DNA of 10,970 nucleotides. Source: Psilocybe azurescens. Taxonomy: Eukaryota; Basidiomycota; Agaricomycetes; Agaricales; Agrocybaceae. Both the position numbers and the translations under genes were made by a program. Below, piece after piece: positions 7,794 through 10,970 of this stretch (the first letter of the stretch is position 1; every line of letters starts with the position of its first letter). The notes under the pieces were generated by a model that saw only the letters and a list, made by a program, of their open reading frames with translations, had not been told where the DNA came from and made no database searches. The stretch is taken from NCBI GenBank assembly GCA_023853785.1, contig JAJIRX010000796.1, positions 1 through 10,970 of the forward strand, in the 5' to 3' direction.

Positions 7794-7920
7794 CAGATGA
7801 ACTTGCATTTCACCAAGAACGGCGGCCTCATGCGTCAGTCGATCCTCGGCGAACGGGCTTTGTGGGCAAGTTCCCAGGCTTTTGCAGATGGTGGAGAAGC
7901 TCTTGAGAAGAAGGAGGCAT

Positions 7921-8640
7921 GATACGGGAAAAGAGCAGTGAAAAGATGGGTGTAGGTGGGCTGCCAGCCAGTAAATCGCCCCAGCTTTTATGTGAAAAAA
8001 TGTGTACGGCAGCGACGATAGAGAAGCGCCGAAAGACTAAAGTTAAATTGACGCCCAAAGAAACCCGCTAATGAGACGGTGATCTCCGTGCCTAATTATA
8101 GGCATGGCTATTAATAAACATCACGGCGATCACGGATATCGGAAGGGGATCGCGGGACGAGATATCTCAGCCAGGGCGATCGCTGCCTAACGTTGAGGGT
8201 ATCCTCCCACTGGAACATAGCTGAACTCCCTGATAGAAATAAACTGAACTTGTAATAACCGTACTTGGCCAAAATCAGAAGGAGTGCATCTTCGGACAAA
8301 CCCAAAGTAATAGTGAAACCAAGTGAGCGATCGACTGAGGACAGTCATCTTTTAGTTGGGGGAGATGAAAGGGTGTAAACCATTCTGAGCTTACAATTCA
8401 TAGTGAGACACAGAGGCCCTTATTTTGCGATTGTTATCTGTAATAAACTAGTACATTATACTAGTGAAGGAGTAGGAGAATCGCCAGACTATTAGGCTTT
8501 GAGGCTTTACTTCCTAGTGGGCCAACAAGAGTAATAGACCTTACAAACTAACTAAGGTGTAGTGTGGCCTATTAATCAGTGCTACGAATCAAAGACTACC
8601 TTTAGTTTCCTACACAGCTATCAAAGCAACCTAACCGAGC
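7921..8640. other. Upstream region without a firm gene
   Basis: Just right of the ATG at 7920 the minus strand is pyrimidine-rich, suiting a leader. Between 8111 and 8390 two overlapping minus-strand frames are open (one reads LSEDALLLILAKYGYYKFSL), so a small coding remnant is possible, but neither frame has domain or splice support. One perfect palindrome (8176-8183) and the second copy of the dispersed element (8345-8365) are here. I see nothing else in 8400-8640. Confidence 0.4.
8345..8365. repeat. Dispersed ~20-bp element, copy 2
   Basis: Second copy of the element at 5602-5621 (shared core TTTAGTTGGGGGAGA). It lies upstream of the zinc-cluster gene on the minus strand. Confidence 0.45.
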
Positions 8641-9020
8641 GTCGAAGCGATCGCCCGCTCCATTGATCATACTATTAGTCCCATGCAAGAAGAAACCAGC
8701 AAGAAATGACCTTGGCTCTTACAAGGTAACACCCACCAGTGTCTTACCGAGCGATCGCCAAGTGATGAAAACCTTATTAATTAGCAAAAGCGATCACTGT
8801 GTCCAGGCCTCACAAAGGCTGTTCACTAAATTAGGCGATCAACCGCTCGGGATCAGGCATCACTCGCCCACGGGTGATCGCCCCACGGACCGAATGTATT
8901 GGCAATTGAAATCTTGTGTACAACTCAGCATATGGCGGTCTAATAGATCCGACTATAAAAACTTGTAATTTGCAATGCAGTCAGCGTGAGTGGCGATCGC
9001 CCAGCGATCGCCACACGATA
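8641..9020. repeat. Dense cluster of palindromes and degraded copies
   Basis: Four exact copies (8647, 8751, 8993, 9004) and variants GCGATCAC (8790-8797), GCGATCAA (8835-8842) and GTGATCGC (8874-8881) fall within 380 bp. A plus-strand open frame crosses it (8663-8968), but it has no recognisable motif or splice context, so I do not call it a gene. Confidence 0.6.
8990..9014. repeat. Perfect inverted repeat, 11-bp arms, 3-base loop
   Basis: GTGGCGATCGC (8990-9000), loop CCA, and GCGATCGCCAC (9004-9014) form a perfect GC-rich hairpin in which each arm contains a palindromic GCGATCGC. It is the only place where two copies adjoin. Confidence 0.8.
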
Positions 9021-9627
9021 CTAGAGGTAACTTGCCTCATGATAAGGGCACCTGCTGTTCCAGGGGTCCTAAACCAATAGCAACTGTGCTGGGGAACCTT
9101 GGGAGGGTTTCCTGGAAATATACCCCTAAGTAATCTAGTCCCGACATGCCTTAGCCCGCGAGCCATCTGATAAAATAAGTCGGGTGATCGCTACCCAAGA
9201 AGGCACTGCCGCATGGACAACCATGTTATCTTCAAATAAGCGCCGTAGCCCAGGCAAACTAGTACTTTCCACTATTATAATTGGTGCAGCAAAGGCTAGG
9301 CAGCACGCGGTCCATTTCCTTCCTTTTCTCTTAGTCTCTTTCAATTATCACAAGCCAAAGTATCTATTTAGTCTATAAAAACAGTCCTGTATCTTAGAAT
9401 AGGAACCAAGTAATTTACACCCCAGATTTGATATCAGAATTTACTCTGAATAAGAATTCTAGTGTTAACACTTCGAGGACTAGTGATTTGTGTGATAAGA
9501 GATCGAACACTGCAGTTCACCTTAAGCAATTAGGCGTTACCTGGTTTCCGTGAAGCGATGCGCCATTTGTGATATTCAACGTCAGGTCTATTAGACTTGA
9601 TAAGCAGGCTTTTATAAGTCATCCGTG
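9021..9627. other. Non-coding stretch, no gene seen
   Basis: I see no supported coding region. Notable small items are a degraded palindrome (9184-9191, GTGATCGC), the sequence CTATAAAAAC shared by 8953-8962 and 9373-9382, and a 12-bp perfect palindrome AGTGTTAACACT (9461-9472). Confidence 0.4.
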
Positions 9628-9861
9628 GACTGCCCTGGGGATTGTTAAGTACGGATTGGAACCCTATACGACTAGCGATTGCTCATAGTAACTAGGGACG
9701 ACTGTCAGAGAACTCCGACTGTTCAGGACGTTGCCTATAGTAAGACTGCCCTGGGGATTATTAAGTACGGGTGGGAACCCTATAAAGGCTAGTGATCGCT
9801 CATAGTAACTAGGGACGACTGTCAGAGAAATCCGACTGTTTCAGGACGTTGCCTATAGTAA
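9628..9861. repeat. Tandem duplication, two copies of ~116-118 bp
   Basis: Copy 1 (9628-9743) and copy 2 (9744-9861) both start GACTGCCCTGGGGATT and end GACGTTGCCTATAGTAA. They differ by a handful of substitutions and one- or two-base length changes. Copy 2 contains a TATAAAGG. Short tandem repeats in a promoter-like context are common in the U3 part of LTRs, so this could be part of a solo or degraded LTR, but I could not define LTR ends. Confidence 0.85.
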
Positions 9862-10374
9862 ACTAAGGACTGTGGACTAGTGTGCCCAGTTGCTTATAGG
9901 AACCAAGGATCTACTACGTGTTAATACGGGTGATACGGCTTATAGTGTTTGACAAAGTTTGAGTTTGGGTTTTATAAAGAGAAACTGTTAAGTGTCCCGT
10001 GTACACTCGTCCCCCAAAAGCGATCCCTGATATTGGTGATTGCCCTCGTATAAGAAGACCACCCTTACTATTCAAGTGCCTTGTGTGTACTAGCCTGTAA
10101 ACGTTCTCTAGCTACTAGTGATCACCCCAGCGCGATCGTCTAAGTCTGTACTTTGCTAAACTAGTTATTGTAATAAGCCTTGAGCTTACCCTCCCAGATC
10201 GAACTGATCAATATAAATATTTGATTGGGTGTTGTGTATTGGGCAATTACAAAGCCACCCCGCACTAAACATCTCACCGTCGGTCCCTTAGGCCGCGTGT
10301 CGTCGCGGTCCGTACCTGTCGCGTACGTGTCGGTGTCGTCGCGCGTTGGTATCATCGGTGCCGTGTCATGAGTT
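9862..10374. other. Non-coding stretch between tandem duplication and minisatellite
   Basis: AT-rich, with TTTATAAAGAG (9971-9981) and further degenerate echoes of the duplicated unit (TTGCTTATAGGAACCAAGGA, near 9890). A doubly degraded palindrome GTGATCAC occurs near 10119 and GCGATCGT near 10132. From about 10270 the composition turns CpG-rich and leads into the minisatellite. No gene seen. Confidence 0.4.
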
Positions 10375-10970
10375 GTCCACGTCCTCGCTCGCCGTCCACG
10401 TCCTCGTCCGTCCTCGCTCGTCCGTCCACCTCGCCGTCCACGTCCCTCGCCGTCCATCCTCGCCCTCGCCGTCCACGTCCTCGCCCTCGCCGTCCACGTC
10501 CTCGCCCTCGCCGTCCACGTCCTCGCCGTCCCGTCTCGCCCTCGCCGTCCACGTCCTCGCCGTCCACGTCCTCGCCCCCGCCGTCCACGTCCTCGCCCCT
10601 GCCGTCCACGTCCTCGCCCTCGCCGTCACGTCTCGTCCTCGCCATCCACGTCCACGTCCACGTCCTCGCCGGCGTCCTGCGTCCTACGTCGCCGTCCTCG
10701 CCCTGCGCCGCCGTCCTCGCCCACGCCGTCGTCCTCGCCCTCGCCGTCGTCCCTCGTCCTCGCCGGCGTCACTTGCCTCGCCGGCGTACTCGCCACGCCG
10801 TCGTCTCCCCTCGCCTGGCGGCGTACTCGTCCTCGCCCTCGCTGGCGTACTCGTCCTCGCCCTCGCTGGCGTACTCGTCCTCGCCCTCGCTGGCGTACTC
10901 GTCCTCGCCGGCGTCCTTGCCCTCGCCGGCGTACTCGCCCACGCCGTCGTCCTCGCCTCGCTGGCGTACT
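10375..10970. repeat. CpG-rich minisatellite, 21-bp then 24-bp units, open at window end
   Basis: The plus strand is built of C, G and T with very few A. The left part uses the 21-bp unit GTCCACGTCCTCGCCCTCGC plus C (copies at 10471, 10492, 10562, 10583, 10604) with some 15-bp short units. The right part has three exact 24-bp units starting GGCGTACTCGTCC at 10820, 10844 and 10868 plus a partial fourth. Open frames on the minus strand (GEDVDGE heptads) reflect unit lengths that are multiples of three and low complexity; I do not treat them as genes. The array continues beyond the window. Confidence 0.85.

Larger units (their letters stand above)
6013..7920 (-). pseudogene. Intron-rich gene for a probable nuclear protein with a zinc-cluster-like motif (frames broken)
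   Basis: Exons on the minus strand: 7920-7794 (ATG at 7920, MPPSSQELLHHLQ), 7738-7582, 7520-6966, 6909-6721 and 6663-6013. Exon 3 is Pro/Ser-rich with a basic stretch PPAKRKRG (about 7146-7170). Exon 4, joined in phase 0 after SV, carries C-x2-C-x8-C-x8-C-x2-C-x7-C (about 6799-6897), close to fungal Zn2Cys6 spacing but with a longer first loop. Exon 5 has a heptad-like charged helix (LRDARRLEVEAIDLAARLQ) and an acidic/Ser tail ending RPSKKARLAH before the stop at 6013-6015. Several frame changes exist (near 7850, within 7300-7440, 6721-6800, around 6440 and 6105). The layout suggests a nuclear DNA-binding or chromatin-associated protein, but zinc binding and DNA binding are inferences. Three perfect palindromes lie in exon 3. 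Confidence 0.65.
617..9012. repeat. Dispersed palindrome RGCGATCGCY, 13 copies
   Basis: Exact GCGATCGC octamers were found at 618, 2076, 2496, 3603, 4649, 7072, 7202, 7423, 8176, 8647, 8751, 8993 and 9004 (first base). All thirteen are preceded by a purine and followed by a pyrimidine, so the effective unit is the palindromic decamer RGCGATCGCY. Copies lie in the integrase linker, a convergent spacer, an intron, exons and non-coding DNA. None was seen from 9012 to the end. The octamer is the same as HIP1 of cyanobacteria, but the surrounding genes are fungal. Confidence 0.85.

Noticed and set aside
8663..8968. Plus-strand open frame of 101 codons
   Set aside because: Composition is driven by the repeated palindrome; no motif, no splice context.
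8964..10251. LTR with ends TGTAATT (8964) and AATTACA (10251)
   Set aside because: The ends are inverted matches, but flanking 5-mers do not form a target duplication and no second copy is visible, so it could be chance in AT-rich DNA.
10161..10645. Minus-strand Gly/Glu/Asp heptad proteins
   Set aside because: Overlapping open frames on the same strand arise from a minisatellite whose unit length is a multiple of three; no start context or non-repeat domain.
1..10970. Cyanobacterial origin because of the HIP1 octamer GCGATCGC
   Set aside because: Ty3/Gypsy pol, spliceosomal-type introns and a fungal-type cysteine pattern are eukaryotic, and no bacterial gene is present.

Overview
The window looks like a transposon-rich, gene-poor stretch of a filamentous fungal genome, most likely a basidiomycete (Agaricomycetes-type). 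Three things point there. The left end carries the 3' part of a Ty3/Gypsy pol gene whose RNase H end and integrase wording resembles Agaricomycete elements. The minus strand carries degraded coding regions split by short introns (34-63 nt) with fungal GT...CTRAY...YAG signals. There is also a zinc-cluster-like cysteine pattern of a fungal type. No bacterial gene, rRNA, tRNA or CRISPR was seen.

Layout. 1-2038 (+): tail of RNase H, linker, integrase (HHCC and D,D,E residues all present) and a GPY/F-like C-terminal module, broken by about five or six frame changes. 2039-2228: short convergent spacer. 2229-5452 (-): three consecutive coding segments (A 5452-4567, B 4566-3694, C 3693-2229), either one long intron-rich gene or two to three tandem genes; I recognise no family. 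5453-6012: non-coding, with a TATA palindrome and a three-unit repeat. 6013-7920 (-): a second intron-rich gene, a probable nuclear protein with basic stretches, a zinc-cluster-like motif, a coiled-coil-like segment and an acidic/serine tail. 7921-9627: no convincing gene, but many copies of an 8-bp palindrome. 9628-9861: tandem duplication of about 116 bp, perhaps in an LTR. 10375-10970: CpG-rich minisatellite whose period changes from 21 to 24 bp and which runs off the end.

Two signals stand out. First, GCGATCGC, the cyanobacterial HIP1 octamer, occurs 13 times by eye (about 0.17 expected for equal base use), and all 13 copies sit in the palindromic decamer RGCGATCGCY. They lie in exons, an intron and spacers, and are accompanied by variants that look like CpG deamination products. 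Second, the gene cluster lies antisense and directly downstream of a Gypsy pol gene, a layout that could be antisense cargo of a large retroelement or an unrelated neighbour.

Caveat: almost every lesion is a one-base-scale frame change and hardly any is a substitution stop. That fits an assembly with uncorrected indels as well as genuine pseudogenes. All gene models here were read by eye.
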